Both the position numbers and the translations under genes were made by a program. DNA of 24,249 nt, from assembly GCA_050742975.1 (NCBI GenBank), contig JBOGDQ010000186.1:1-24249 (forward strand), written 5' to 3'. The DNA comes from JBDTGE01 sp050742975 (GTDB lineage: Bacteria > Actinomycetota > Actinomycetes > Mycobacteriales > Jatrophihabitantaceae). Below the pieces are notes generated by a model. It saw only the letters and a list, made by a program, of their open reading frames with translations, ran no database searches and was not told the DNA's origin. Positions 1-7,467 of the stretch are shown piece by piece (position 1 is the stretch's first letter; each line of letters opens with the position of its first letter).

Positions 1-51
1 CGCGACAGGGCACGGCGCGACAGGGCACGGCGCGACAGGGCACGGCGCGAC
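1..51. repeat. 15-bp tandem repeat at the left edge
   Basis: The unit cgcgacagggcacgg occurs three times in perfect copies at 1-45, with the first bases of a fourth at 46-51. In the frame of the overlapping gene it encodes repeated ATGHG. The array probably continues left of the window. Confidence 0.9.
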
Positions 52-1147
52 CGCGAGCTCGATCGTGCGGCGCAGGTCCGCGAGCCCGGCCGCGGCGCGT
101 CTGACCGCGATCGCGATGCCCGACCAGCTCACGACGCAGCGGCACACCGATCACGGCGCGGGCGGGGGAGCGCTCGGCAGCGGGTTCGGCGCCCCGGAAC
201 CGATCCGACCGGCCACCGCCGCCGGCACGCCCGGGCCGATGGCCAGCGCCGGCGCCGCCACCGACGTCATCCGCTCCGCGACAGGCACGTCCGGGTCCGG
301 TGCCTACGGAATCAGCACCTCCAGGCCCGGCGCGTCCGCGACCCGCACGTCCAGGCCCGGCACGTCCGCGAGCAGCACGTCCGCGAGCAGCACGTCCGCG
401 ACGCGCGGCTCGGGCTTCGAGCCCGCCCGCACCGGCCACAACATCGCCCGGTCCGGCGACCAACCAACCGTTGCCCGATCGCGGACGGCCGGTCCGCCCA
501 CGACGAGAGCCGGTACCGCAGCCGTCGACGGCGGGCCGGCCGGCTACCTGCGCCGGAGCGCGACGACGTCGATCGGCCCGTCGATCGGCACGGCGAGCAG
601 CACCGTCCCGGACAGCGGCGCGGTACTCGCCCGCAGCTACGTGATGGCCCCACCGCGAGTGAGCATGCGACCCACGCGAGCGCCGGGCCCGCCCCTTCCC
701 GCGAGTGCGCACGGCTCGGCACCCGAGGCTCGCAGCCGGCCGGCGCTGGCCGCGGCGCCCGGTTCCCGCACGTCGTCCGCGAGCGACCGATCGACCGCGA
801 GCGACCGATCGTCCGCGAGCGACCGATCGGCCGTCTACGCCTCGGCTGCGGCACTGTTCCGCAGCATGGGCCCGTCCGCGGCCCCACCGGCAAACCTGCC
901 TGCGGGCACCGGAGCAGAGGTAGGCTCGCCGATGAGTGATCGCGTCATCCGGCGCCGCGTCGAGATCGCCGGGCTGAGCATGAGCTCCGACGTCGACTCC
1001 GACCCGACGGCGCTGCTAGGCCCGAGCGCGCGCTCCACCGGGCGGCAGCTCGACGAGCTGGCCGACCTGGTCATCGAACGGATCGAGCAGCGGGTCATCG
1101 ACGAGCTCGAGCGTCGCGGGCGGCGTGGCGTACCGGGAGCGTTCTGA
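2..1147 (+). CDS. Repeat-rich Ser/Ala/Thr/Arg/Pro protein of the CIS operon, 5' end outside window
   Basis: I do not recognise this gene. The frame is open from position 2, where a 15-bp tandem repeat encodes an ATGHG pentapeptide, so the true start probably lies left of the window. A GTG at 65 and ATGs at 116 and 932 are internal alternatives. Most of the protein is low-complexity Ser/Ala/Thr/Arg/Pro/Gly with several short repeats (TSASS, SASDRS) and is probably disordered. This frame has mostly G or C at third codon positions, whereas the overlapping frame near 300-644 does not, which supports real coding. The last 71 residues, from the ATG at 932, look folded and end in an amphipathic, charged helix (ELADLVIERIEQRVIDELER). 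The ATG at 932 has a GAGG-like sequence upstream, so a separate 71-residue protein is a weaker alternative. The TGA at 1145-1147 shares its A with the next ATG, which indicates translational coupling to the LysM gene. Its role may be a CIS accessory part, by position only. Confidence 0.6.
   Translation, partial: ATGHGATGHGATGHGATASSIVRRRSASPAAARLTAIAMPDQLTTQRHTDHGAGGGALGSGFGAPEPIRPATAAGTPGPMASAGAATDVIRSATGTSGSGAYGISTSRPGASATRTSRPGTSASSTSASSTSATRGSGFEPARTGHNIARSGDQPTVARSRTAGPPTTRAGTAAVDGGPAGYLRRSATTSIGPSIGTASSTVPDSGAVLARSYVMAPPRVSMRPTRAPGPPLPASAHGSAPEARSRPALAAAPGSRTSSASDRSTASDRSSASDRSAVYASAAALFRSMGPSAAPPANLPAGTGAEVGSPMSDRVIRRRVEIAGLSMSSDVDSDPTALLGPSARSTGRQLDELADLVIERIEQRVIDELERRGRRGVPGAF
362..402. 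repeat. 15-bp tandem repeat encoding TSASS
   Basis: The unit acgtccgcgagcagc occurs at 362-376 and 377-391, with a partial third copy from 392. It is in frame with the surrounding gene and encodes Thr-Ser-Ala-Ser-Ser repeats, preceded by related Arg-Pro-Gly-Thr/Ala-Ser segments. Confidence 0.85.
776..829. repeat. 18-bp tandem repeat encoding (S/T)ASDRS
   Basis: Three copies of an 18-bp unit (tccgcgagcgaccgatcg) lie at 776-793, 794-811 and 812-829. They differ only at the first base and encode SASDRS, TASDRS and SASDRS in frame. Confidence 0.9.
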
Positions 1148-1806
1148 TGGCCGAACTGGAGAAGGCGTTCCTGCAGATCGAGGGCGGGGCGAAGGTGCCC
1201 TGCCTGTTCAATCCCGAGACGATCAGCGTCGGGCGCAGCAACCTCTGGGCCGCCGATCCGATGCCGGGCAAGGGCGTTCCGAAGCTGCGCTACACCGGTG
1301 CCGACTCCGGCTGGATGCACCTGGACCTGACGTTCGACACCACCGACGTCGGCACGCCCGTCACGGCCCACACCGGCAAGATCATGGCGCTGATGGAGGT
1401 CGACAAGAACCTGCCGGGCACCGACGAGAACTCGAACAACGCCCGCCCGCCCACGGTGACCTTCCACTGGGGAGACCTGCACTCGTTCACCTCGGTGGTG
1501 GCCAATCTCGGTCTCACCTTCACCTACTTCTCCTCCAGCGGCGTCCCGCTGCGCGCCCAGCTGAGCCTGGACCTGCGCCAGTTCGAGCCGTCGCAGGCCT
1601 TCGGGCCGCAGAACCCGACGTCGGGCACGCCGCGGCCGCACCGGGTACACCGCGTCCAGCCGGGCGAGACGCTCGACCGGATCAGCGCGCACTACTACGG
1701 CGATTCGACGCGCTGGCGCCTGCTTGCGAGCGCGAACGGCATCCAGGACCCGCTGGCGATACGCCCGGGAGCCATCCTCACCGTCCCTCGCCTGGATGCA
1801 TCGTGA
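1147..1806 (+). CDS. LysM-containing CIS tube/baseplate protein (Afp7/Pvc7-like)
   Basis: This 219-residue protein has the N-terminal domain of CIS tube-type proteins at about residues 1-150, with the characteristic opening FNPETISVGRSNLW at residues 21-34. It ends in a LysM domain at about 165-215 (HRVQPGETLDRIS onward, with a second half ending in a PGAILTVP-type strand). In Afp/PVC particles this protein sits at the junction of the inner tube and the baseplate hub, where LysM works as a structural clamp rather than as a wall binder. The start is ATG 1147, supported by a GGGAG sequence at 1135-1139 seven bases upstream. The ATG overlaps the previous stop as TGATG, and the VgrG-like gene follows ten bases later. 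Length and gene order match the family. Confidence 0.92.
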   Translation: MAELEKAFLQIEGGAKVPCLFNPETISVGRSNLWAADPMPGKGVPKLRYTGADSGWMHLDLTFDTTDVGTPVTAHTGKIMALMEVDKNLPGTDENSNNARPPTVTFHWGDLHSFTSVVANLGLTFTYFSSSGVPLRAQLSLDLRQFEPSQAFGPQNPTSGTPRPHRVHRVQPGETLDRISAHYYGDSTRWRLLASANGIQDPLAIRPGAILTVPRLDAS

Positions 1807-1816
1807 GCGTGCACCG

Positions 1817-3610
1817 ATGAGTACCGCGATCGACACCGTCAGCCCGCTGGTGAGCGTGAACGGAAGCCCGCTGTCGGCGGCGCACCTCGATGCGCTGGTC
1901 AGCATGCGGATCGAACTCGGACTGTGCATCATCGGCCGGGCGACGCTGCGCTTCAGCGATCCGGGTTACAGCATCGCCGAGTCGCGCGAGTTCGCCGTCG
2001 GCACGACGGTCGAGCTCAAGGTCAACGACGCGATGACCAGTCAGGTCCAGACGCTGATGTCGGGCCGGGTGACCGGCGTCAGCCTCGAGCAGCGCGGGAT
2101 GGAGCAGCCCGAACTGCTCGTGACGGTCGACGACGGCGCGTCGCGGTTGACGCGCGCCGTGAAGCCGACGACCTACGTCAACATGAGCTACTCCGACGTC
2201 ATCAAGAAGCTGGCGTTCGACGCCGGCATGAGCGCCGATGTGCCCAGTGAGGTCGGGACGAGCGCGCCGAGCGAGTACCTGCTGCAGACCGGCTCCGCGC
2301 TGTCCTACATCGATCGCATCGCGCAGCGGATGGGCATGATCTGGTGGGCCGATGCCGACGAACTGGTGTTGAAGGCGGCCGGCACGTCGATCGGAACCGC
2401 CACCCTGACCGCCGGCCTGGACCTCATCGACTTCTCGGTCCGCGCGTCTGGCCTGCGCCCCACGAAGGTGAACGTCACCGGATGGGATCCGGCCCAGCAG
2501 CAGGTGATCACCGAGGATGTCGAGGCGAAGGCCCCCGACGGTGCGTCGACGTTCGTCACGGGCTACGTCGGCACCGGCCCCGTCAGCGGCCTGCTGGCTG
2601 GCGAGGCGAGCACCGGAGACTGCGCGCCGGCCAGTCAGGCCGAGGCGAGCGCCCTGGCCGCCTCGATCGTGGGCGATGCAGCGGACGGCGCGGTCATCGC
2701 ACGCGGCACGAGTTGGGGCACGGCCCGGCTCAAGCCGGCGGTCACCGTCCAGCTCAGCGGAGCCGGCCCAGCCTCCGGGTCCTACCTGCTCAGCGAGGTC
2801 GAGCACGTGTACAGCTCGCGCGGCTTCTACACCCGCTGGGTTGCCGGCCCGCGCCGCCCGATCGGGCTCGTCGACACGCTCGGCCGCGCGGTACCGGATC
2901 CCGGCCTGTCGGTGTCCGGTCTCGTGGTCGGCGTGGTCAGCAACAACGGCGACGATCAGAATCTCGGCCGGGTCAAGGTGAAGTACACCTCCCTCGCCGG
3001 CGAGATCGAGAGCGCGTGGGCCCGGGTGGTCAGCCTCGGCGCGGGCGCGGGTCGGGGCGCGGTCTTCCAGCCCGAGGTGAACGACGAGGTGTTGCTGGGT
3101 TTCGAGCACGCCGACAGTCGCCGTCCGGTCGTGATCGGCGCCCTGTACAGCAAGGTGAAGGGACTGCCCGAAGCGAACAAGATCGTCGCTGACGGCAAGG
3201 TCGGCTACCGCCGCATCACCTCGCGCCTCAACCACGTGCTGGAGTTCGCGGACGGCAGCGGGCCCGAGACGCAGCACGTTCTGCTCCAGGTCGGCACGGC
3301 CCAGACACACAAGCTGCGTCTGGGCGCCGATGCGTTCGATGTGGAGGTGGCCGACGGCAAGCCGGTGACGATCAAGGCCGGCAGCGCCACGTTTGCGATC
3401 AACGCGAGCGGGGAGGTCGAGATCTCCGGCAAGAAGGTGACGATCAAGGCGGACACCGACGTCGTGATCCAGGGCCTGAACGTCACCACGAAGGCGAGCG
3501 CCAAGGCGGCGGTGCAGGGAACGCAGATCGAGGTGAAGGGATCTGCGACGACCGACGTCGAGGCCAGCGCGATGCTCACCCTCAAGGGCGGCCTGGTGAA
3601 GATCAATTGA
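1817..3610 (+). CDS. CIS hub/spike protein, gpD/VgrG-like (Afp8/Pvc8-like)
   Basis: This 597-residue protein is the central hub and spike on which the baseplate assembles and which leads penetration. About residues 1-360 match the phage late-control D/VgrG hub fold (segments SALSYIDRIAQRMGMIWW and a YVNMSYSDVIKKLAFDAG stretch). A gp5-type OB domain starts near residue 366 (VSGLVVGVVSNNGDDQNLGRV) and runs to about 440 (DSRRPVVIGALYS). From about residue 515 the repeated TIKA-type strands (VTIKAGS, KKVTIKADTD) suggest a beta-helical spike ending in ITKVKIN-like residues. The frame is open upstream to 1724, but ATG 1817 is preferred because earlier starts would overlap the LysM gene and add 31 residues foreign to the family. 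Only a weak GTGAG precedes it. No effector domain is fused at the C terminus. Confidence 0.93.
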   Translation: MSTAIDTVSPLVSVNGSPLSAAHLDALVSMRIELGLCIIGRATLRFSDPGYSIAESREFAVGTTVELKVNDAMTSQVQTLMSGRVTGVSLEQRGMEQPELLVTVDDGASRLTRAVKPTTYVNMSYSDVIKKLAFDAGMSADVPSEVGTSAPSEYLLQTGSALSYIDRIAQRMGMIWWADADELVLKAAGTSIGTATLTAGLDLIDFSVRASGLRPTKVNVTGWDPAQQQVITEDVEAKAPDGASTFVTGYVGTGPVSGLLAGEASTGDCAPASQAEASALAASIVGDAADGAVIARGTSWGTARLKPAVTVQLSGAGPASGSYLLSEVEHVYSSRGFYTRWVAGPRRPIGLVDTLGRAVPDPGLSVSGLVVGVVSNNGDDQNLGRVKVKYTSLAGEIESAWARVVSLGAGAGRGAVFQPEVNDEVLLGFEHADSRRPVVIGALYSKVKGLPEANKIVADGKVGYRRITSRLNHVLEFADGSGPETQHVLLQVGTAQTHKLRLGADAFDVEVADGKPVTIKAGSATFAINASGEVEISGKKVTIKADTDVVIQGLNVTTKASAKAAVQGTQIEVKGSATTDVEASAMLTLKGGLVKIN

Positions 3611-3632
3611 TCGCGCGCGAGGTGGCACGCCG

Positions 3633-4076
3633 ATGACCGGCCCGCGGACGAGCGTCCCGGGCGAGCTGCCGCGCTACGACGCGACGTTCGTCGGTCGCGG
3701 GTTCAGCTGGCCGATGACGGTCGATCACACCGGCTCGATCAAGCTGACCGACGGCGTGCCCGATCTCGACCGCTCGATCCAGCTCGTGCTGATGACCGCG
3801 CCCGGAGAGCGGGTGATGCGTCCGCAGTTCGGCTGCCGCATCTGGGATCTGCTCTTCGAGCCGGTGACGGCGAACCTGCTCGGCCTGATCGCCGAGGCGG
3901 TGCGCGAAGCTCTCGCCCAGTGGGAGCCGCGCATCGAGGTGCAGCAGGTCCTACCGATCCCCGACGAGCGCGACGGCGGGCTCGTCCGTGTCGGCGTCGA
4001 CTACCTCGTCCGGGCCACGAACGACCGCCGCAACCTCGTCTTCCCGTTCTACGTCATCCCGCACGAGTCCGAATAG
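3633..4076 (+). CDS. gp25-like baseplate wedge protein (Afp9/Pvc9-like)
   Basis: This 147-residue protein has the length and core motif of the GPW/gp25 family. The segment PGERVMRPQFGCRIWDLLFE at residues 57-76 matches the family signature (R-x-P-x-F-G-x-x-L/I-W-x-L-L-F-E). gp25 proteins form part of the baseplate wedge and contact the sheath initiation point, so they couple baseplate opening to sheath contraction. ATG 3633 has a clear GAGGTGG ribosome site at 3619-3625, seven bases upstream. It lies 22 bases after the spike gene and 21 bases before the baseplate-J-like gene. The PAAR tip gene (Afp10-like) that often sits just after gp25 is absent. Confidence 0.93.
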   Translation: MTGPRTSVPGELPRYDATFVGRGFSWPMTVDHTGSIKLTDGVPDLDRSIQLVLMTAPGERVMRPQFGCRIWDLLFEPVTANLLGLIAEAVREALAQWEPRIEVQQVLPIPDERDGGLVRVGVDYLVRATNDRRNLVFPFYVIPHESE

Positions 4077-4097
4077 CCCCCTGATAGCGAGACGACC

Positions 4098-6050
4098 ATG
4101 CCCCTGCCCGCGCCAGAGCTCGACGATCGCAAGTTCCAGGACATCGTCGACGAAGCCAAGCGACTGATCCCCCGCTACTGCCCCGAGTGGACCAACCACA
4201 ACGTCTCCGATCCGGGCGTGGCGCTCATCGAGCTGTTCGCGTGGATGAGCGAGATGGTGCTCTACCGGATCAACCAGGTGCCCGAGCGCCTCTACGTGCA
4301 CTTCCTGAACATGGTCGGCGTCGAGCCGTTCCCGCCCTCGGTCGCCCGGGCGGACCTGACGTTCTGGCTGTCGACCGTGCTCGACGCGCCCGTGATCGTG
4401 CCGGCCGGGACGCAGGTGACGACCGCGGTCGGCGTCGGTGGCGCCGAGGAGGCGGTGGTGTTCAGCACGACGGCGGATCTCGAGATCGCCCCGCCCGAGC
4501 TGCGCGCCGCGATGACGGTGACCGCCAAGGACGAGCACGTGAGCGACGTGTGGGACGACCTGCGCTACGACGTCCTCGGCGTGCGGTGCTTCCCGTCCGA
4601 GCAGCTCACCCCCGGCGATGCGATGTACTTCGGCTTCGCCCGCAGCCTGGCCGGGAACGTGCTGCGGCTGCGACTGTCCGCCGAGGCCGAGGGGATCGGC
4701 GTCGACCCCCGCAACCCGCCGCTCGTCTGGGAGGTCTGGAACGGCGAGGGCTGGATCACCGCGGCCGTCAACGACGACTCGACCGGCGGGCTGAACCGGG
4801 CGGGCGAGATCATCCTGCTCGTTCCGGTAGAGCACGAGATGATGACGCTCGGCAACACCGCTGCGTACTGGCTGCGAGCCCGCCTCGTCCCGCCGCGCCC
4901 GGGCCAACCCACCTACCAGGCCTCGCCACGGGTGCGTGCGGTGGAGGCCGCGACCCTGGGCGGCACCATCTCCGCCGAGCACGCCGAGGCGATGCCGCAC
5001 GAGGTCGTCGGCCGCAGCCACGGGACGCCGGCCCAGGCCTTCACGGTGGCCCGCCGGCCGGTCCTGCCCCGTCGCGGCGACGAGTTCGTCCGGGTGAGCG
5101 ATCCGGACGGTCCGGCCGACTGGACCGAGGTGGCCGACTTCACCCGTTCGGGTCCGGACGACCGGCACTACACGCTGGACAGCGGCAGCGGGACGATCCG
5201 GTTCGGCCCCCGCGTGCGCTACCCGGACGGATCGGTGCGCCAGCACGGCATGATCCCGCGCGACGGCGCGCAGGTCGCGATGACCGCCTACCGTCACGGT
5301 GGCGGGGCGCGCGGCAACGTCGGCGCGCGCACGCTGACCATGCTCCGCTCGACCATCCCGTTCGTCCGCGGCGTCATCAACCTGACCACGGCTACCGGCG
5401 GCGTGGACGCCGAGTCGGTCGGCGAGGCGAAGGTCCGCGGACCGCTCACCCTGCGCACCGGTCAACGTGCGGTGACCGCGGGCGACTTCGAGCGGCTGGC
5501 GCTGGAGTCCTCGACCGAGGTGGCTCGTGCCCGCTGCCTGCCGACCACCCGCGGCAACGGCTCGGTGCGGCTGCTCGTCGTCCCCAGCGTGCGCGGCGAC
5601 GCCAGCCGGCACACCCTCGACGACTTCGCGATCGCGTCGCCGTTGATGCGTCGGGTCACCGACCATCTGGATGCGCACCGGCTGGTCGGCAGCGCCATCG
5701 AGGTCGGCACGCCGTTCTACCAGGGCGTCTCGGTCGTCGCGCTCGCGCACACCGGACCCGGGCGACCGGCCGCGCTCGTGCGTCAGCGCGCGATCGATGC
5801 GCTCACCCGGTTCATCAATCCGCTGACCGGGGGACCCGACGGCACCGGGTGGCCGTTCGACGCCGACCTGAACGCGGCCGTGATCACCCAGCTGCTCGAG
5901 TCCGTCGACGGCATCGAGCGCGTCGAGGAGGCGCTGCTGTTCGAGTACGACCTGCGCACCGGCCGCCGCCTGGGCGCGGCCAAGGACGTGGTCCGGCTGG
6001 ACCGCGACTCGCTGTTCCTGTCGGCCGCCCACCAGGTGGTGATCCGGTGA
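4098..6050 (+). CDS. Baseplate J-like wedge protein (Afp11/Pvc11-like)
   Basis: This 650-residue protein belongs to the 'putative baseplate assembly protein' group related to phage Mu/P2 baseplate J (gp6 of T4). The N terminus carries the typical opening (PAPELDDRKFQDIVDEAKRL, then NVSDPGVALIELFAWMSEM near residues 34-52). The later half carries the J-type core, including a TATGGVDAESVGEAK stretch and a GQRAVTAGDFERLA motif. It forms the wedge ring around the hub with the gp25-like and gpI-like partners encoded on either side. The start is ATG 4098, with only a weak GCGAG upstream. Its stop overlaps the next GTG start by four bases (GTGA), so the two are translationally coupled. Confidence 0.93.
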   Translation: MPLPAPELDDRKFQDIVDEAKRLIPRYCPEWTNHNVSDPGVALIELFAWMSEMVLYRINQVPERLYVHFLNMVGVEPFPPSVARADLTFWLSTVLDAPVIVPAGTQVTTAVGVGGAEEAVVFSTTADLEIAPPELRAAMTVTAKDEHVSDVWDDLRYDVLGVRCFPSEQLTPGDAMYFGFARSLAGNVLRLRLSAEAEGIGVDPRNPPLVWEVWNGEGWITAAVNDDSTGGLNRAGEIILLVPVEHEMMTLGNTAAYWLRARLVPPRPGQPTYQASPRVRAVEAATLGGTISAEHAEAMPHEVVGRSHGTPAQAFTVARRPVLPRRGDEFVRVSDPDGPADWTEVADFTRSGPDDRHYTLDSGSGTIRFGPRVRYPDGSVRQHGMIPRDGAQVAMTAYRHGGGARGNVGARTLTMLRSTIPFVRGVINLTTATGGVDAESVGEAKVRGPLTLRTGQRAVTAGDFERLALESSTEVARARCLPTTRGNGSVRLLVVPSVRGDASRHTLDDFAIASPLMRRVTDHLDAHRLVGSAIEVGTPFYQGVSVVALAHTGPGRPAALVRQRAIDALTRFINPLTGGPDGTGWPFDADLNAAVITQLLESVDGIERVEEALLFEYDLRTGRRLGAAKDVVRLDRDSLFLSAAHQVVIR

Positions 6051-6640
6051 CGGCGCTCGTTCCGCGGCACACCGGCCTGCCGGACTCGACGCAGCTGTCC
6101 GCGCGCAGCCCCGACTGGCTGCTCAACCAGCTGCCGGTCGGCATGCTCAGCAGCGACTTCTTCGTGCGCTTCGTGTCGATCTTCCAGGAGCTCGGCGAGA
6201 GCCTGCTCGCGGATGCCGACAACATCGAGAACGTCGCCGACCTCACCGTCGCTCCGGAGAGCGTCGTGCGGTGGCTGGGCTCGTGGATCGGCATCGACTC
6301 GATCGACCGGTCCCTGCCGGAGGAGCTGCAGCGACGCATCGTCGCCAGCTCGGCGAGCACGCTCGCCTGGCGGGGGACACCGGCCGGGCTGGCCCGCTTC
6401 CTGGAGCTGGCCAGCGACGGGCCGGCGCGGGTAACCGACGGTGGCGGGGTGTGGCGCGACGGCGACGCCCCACCGGACACGGCTTGGGTGCGCATGGAGG
6501 TCGACTCGACCGGCTGGCTCCCGGAGGCCGACTTCGTCGCCGTGGTGCGCGACGAGGTGCCGGCGCACGTGCGCGCCGAGCTGCATGTCGGCGCCCGCTG
6601 CGTGTGGACTTCTGACGGAGAGGGGCCGCGAGGTGACTGA
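6047..6640 (+). CDS. Phage tail protein I-like baseplate protein (Afp12/Pvc12-like)
   Basis: This 197-residue protein resembles the tail-protein-I/TIGR02242 group of CIS and phage baseplate proteins. The diagnostic stretch runs from about residue 30 (PVGMLSSDFFVRFVSIFQEL) through VRWLGSWIGI and a region ending WRGTPAGLARFLEL. In CIS it pairs with the J-like protein in the wedge. I place the start at GTG 6047 because AGGTGG at 6034-6039 lies seven bases upstream and this gives the GTGA overlap with the J-like gene. Longer starts in this frame would lie wholly inside that gene. The protein is shorter than some homologues, which carry extra C-terminal domains for fibre attachment. It overlaps the zinc-ribbon gene by eight bases. 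Confidence 0.9.
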   Translation: MTALVPRHTGLPDSTQLSARSPDWLLNQLPVGMLSSDFFVRFVSIFQELGESLLADADNIENVADLTVAPESVVRWLGSWIGIDSIDRSLPEELQRRIVASSASTLAWRGTPAGLARFLELASDGPARVTDGGGVWRDGDAPPDTAWVRMEVDSTGWLPEADFVAVVRDEVPAHVRAELHVGARCVWTSDGEGPRGD

Positions 6641-7250
6641 TCTGGTTCCGGCTGAGGATTCGCCGACGGTCCTGATCCCGACCGGTGGCGAGCCGCCGCC
6701 TGCGGTCCTGATCCCGACCGGTGGCGAGCCGCCGCCTGCGGTCCCGATCCCGGCCTGGGATTCGCCGACGGCCGAGCCCGCCCCTGCGCCGCCCGCGGCG
6801 ATCGAGCTGATCACCTGCCCGGAGTGCGGGAGCACGGCAATGGTCACGCTGAACCGGCGCGAGTCCCGCGACTTCTGCCGCAACTGCGACTACCCGCTGT
6901 TCTGGACGCCGAACACGGTGCTGCGCGATCCGTCCGACACGTCCGCCGCGGACTCGCTGCGGCGGCTGCCGGGAACGGTCGGGCGGGCGACGGTCGCCTC
7001 GGTGGCGTGCCCGCACTGCAGCGAACCCAATGCGCTGTCCGCGCAGGTGTGCGTGCGCTGCGGCCTCTCGATGCACGTCGAGGCACCGCCCCCGCCACCG
7101 GAACCGGTCTACATCCCGCAGCCCCCCGAGCCGGTGTACATCCTGCCGGAGAAGGACCGCGTCGAGTGGTGGGTCTGGCTGCTCATCGGGCTGAGCGTGG
7201 CCGCGATCATCGTGGTAGCCGTCCTTGCCGCCACTCACACGATCGGCTGA
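6633..7250 (+). CDS. Tail-anchored membrane protein with two zinc ribbons, last gene of the CIS baseplate operon
   Basis: This 205-residue protein opens with a Pro-rich repeat region (residues 10-55). Two zinc-ribbon units follow: Cys62/65 with Cys82/85, and Cys126/129 with Cys140/143. A second Pro-rich stretch with PEPVYI repeated twice (157-171) leads to one hydrophobic helix at about 178-200. There is no signal peptide, so the zinc ribbons and proline tracts should face the cytoplasm and the last few residues lie outside. GTG 6633 is chosen because GGAGAGGGG at 6617-6625 lies seven bases upstream and it overlaps the tail-protein-I gene by eight bases (GTGACTGA). That coupling argues for co-production with the baseplate. 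By position and topology it may link the baseplate to the cytoplasmic membrane. Its function is otherwise unknown, and a regulatory zinc-ribbon protein is an alternative. Confidence 0.85.
   Translation: MTDLVPAEDSPTVLIPTGGEPPPAVLIPTGGEPPPAVPIPAWDSPTAEPAPAPPAAIELITCPECGSTAMVTLNRRESRDFCRNCDYPLFWTPNTVLRDPSDTSAADSLRRLPGTVGRATVASVACPHCSEPNALSAQVCVRCGLSMHVEAPPPPPEPVYIPQPPEPVYILPEKDRVEWWVWLLIGLSVAAIIVVAVLAATHTIG
6669..6740. repeat. 36-bp perfect direct repeat in the zinc-ribbon gene
   Basis: A 36-bp unit is present twice without a mismatch at 6669-6704 and 6705-6740, and a degenerate partial copy begins at 6741. It is in frame and encodes a 12-residue VLIPTGGEPPPA repeat. Confidence 0.9.
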
Positions 7251-7467
7251 TCTGCCGGCCTGCTTGGTCTCCGTAGCGTTCGATCCAGCGTGGTTCGGTC
7301 GGGCAAAGCGCAGCGACGGAGGTAGCTGCGTTGGGGTCGGCTTGCGTCGCCGGGTTGCCTTGGTGTCAGGGTGCGTTCCGGATCGCTCGGCCCACCTTCG
7401 AGAATTGCCTTGCGAAACATGGACGAAAGACTTGCGCCTGTCCGACGTCCGGCGTAGTATCAGACGT
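7251..7467. other. Intergenic gap between the CIS baseplate operon and the HNH gene
   Basis: No gene is supported here. An open frame runs in from 7225, but its encoded N terminus does not match the DUF222 family. A distant inverted repeat (ctccgt at 7269-7274, acggag at 7316-7321) is too widely spaced to call a terminator. The right end holds the promoter-like sequence of the HNH gene. Confidence 0.6.
7432..7460 (+). promoter_or_regulatory. Putative sigma70-type promoter for the HNH gene, near-leaderless
   Basis: TTGCGC at 7432-7437 and TAGTAT at 7455-7460 are separated by 17 bp, each matching four of six consensus bases. Initiation about seven bases downstream would fall at the ATG at 7468. 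No Shine-Dalgarno sequence precedes that ATG, which fits a leaderless transcript, a common type in actinobacteria. Confidence 0.5.

Noticed and set aside
1778..3628. Long minus-strand open frame (616 residues) opposite the spike gene
   Set aside because: Arg/His/Asp/Gly-rich shadow of a well-identified gene; arises from the high GC content and has no recognisable domain.
3951..6032. Minus-strand open frame of 693 residues opposite the baseplate-J-like gene
   Set aside because: Antisense shadow; composition is typical of a GC-rich reverse frame and the plus strand carries a clear family match.
6669..6740. Short direct repeats considered as a CRISPR-like array
   Set aside because: The copies are adjacent with no spacers and are in frame within a coding region.
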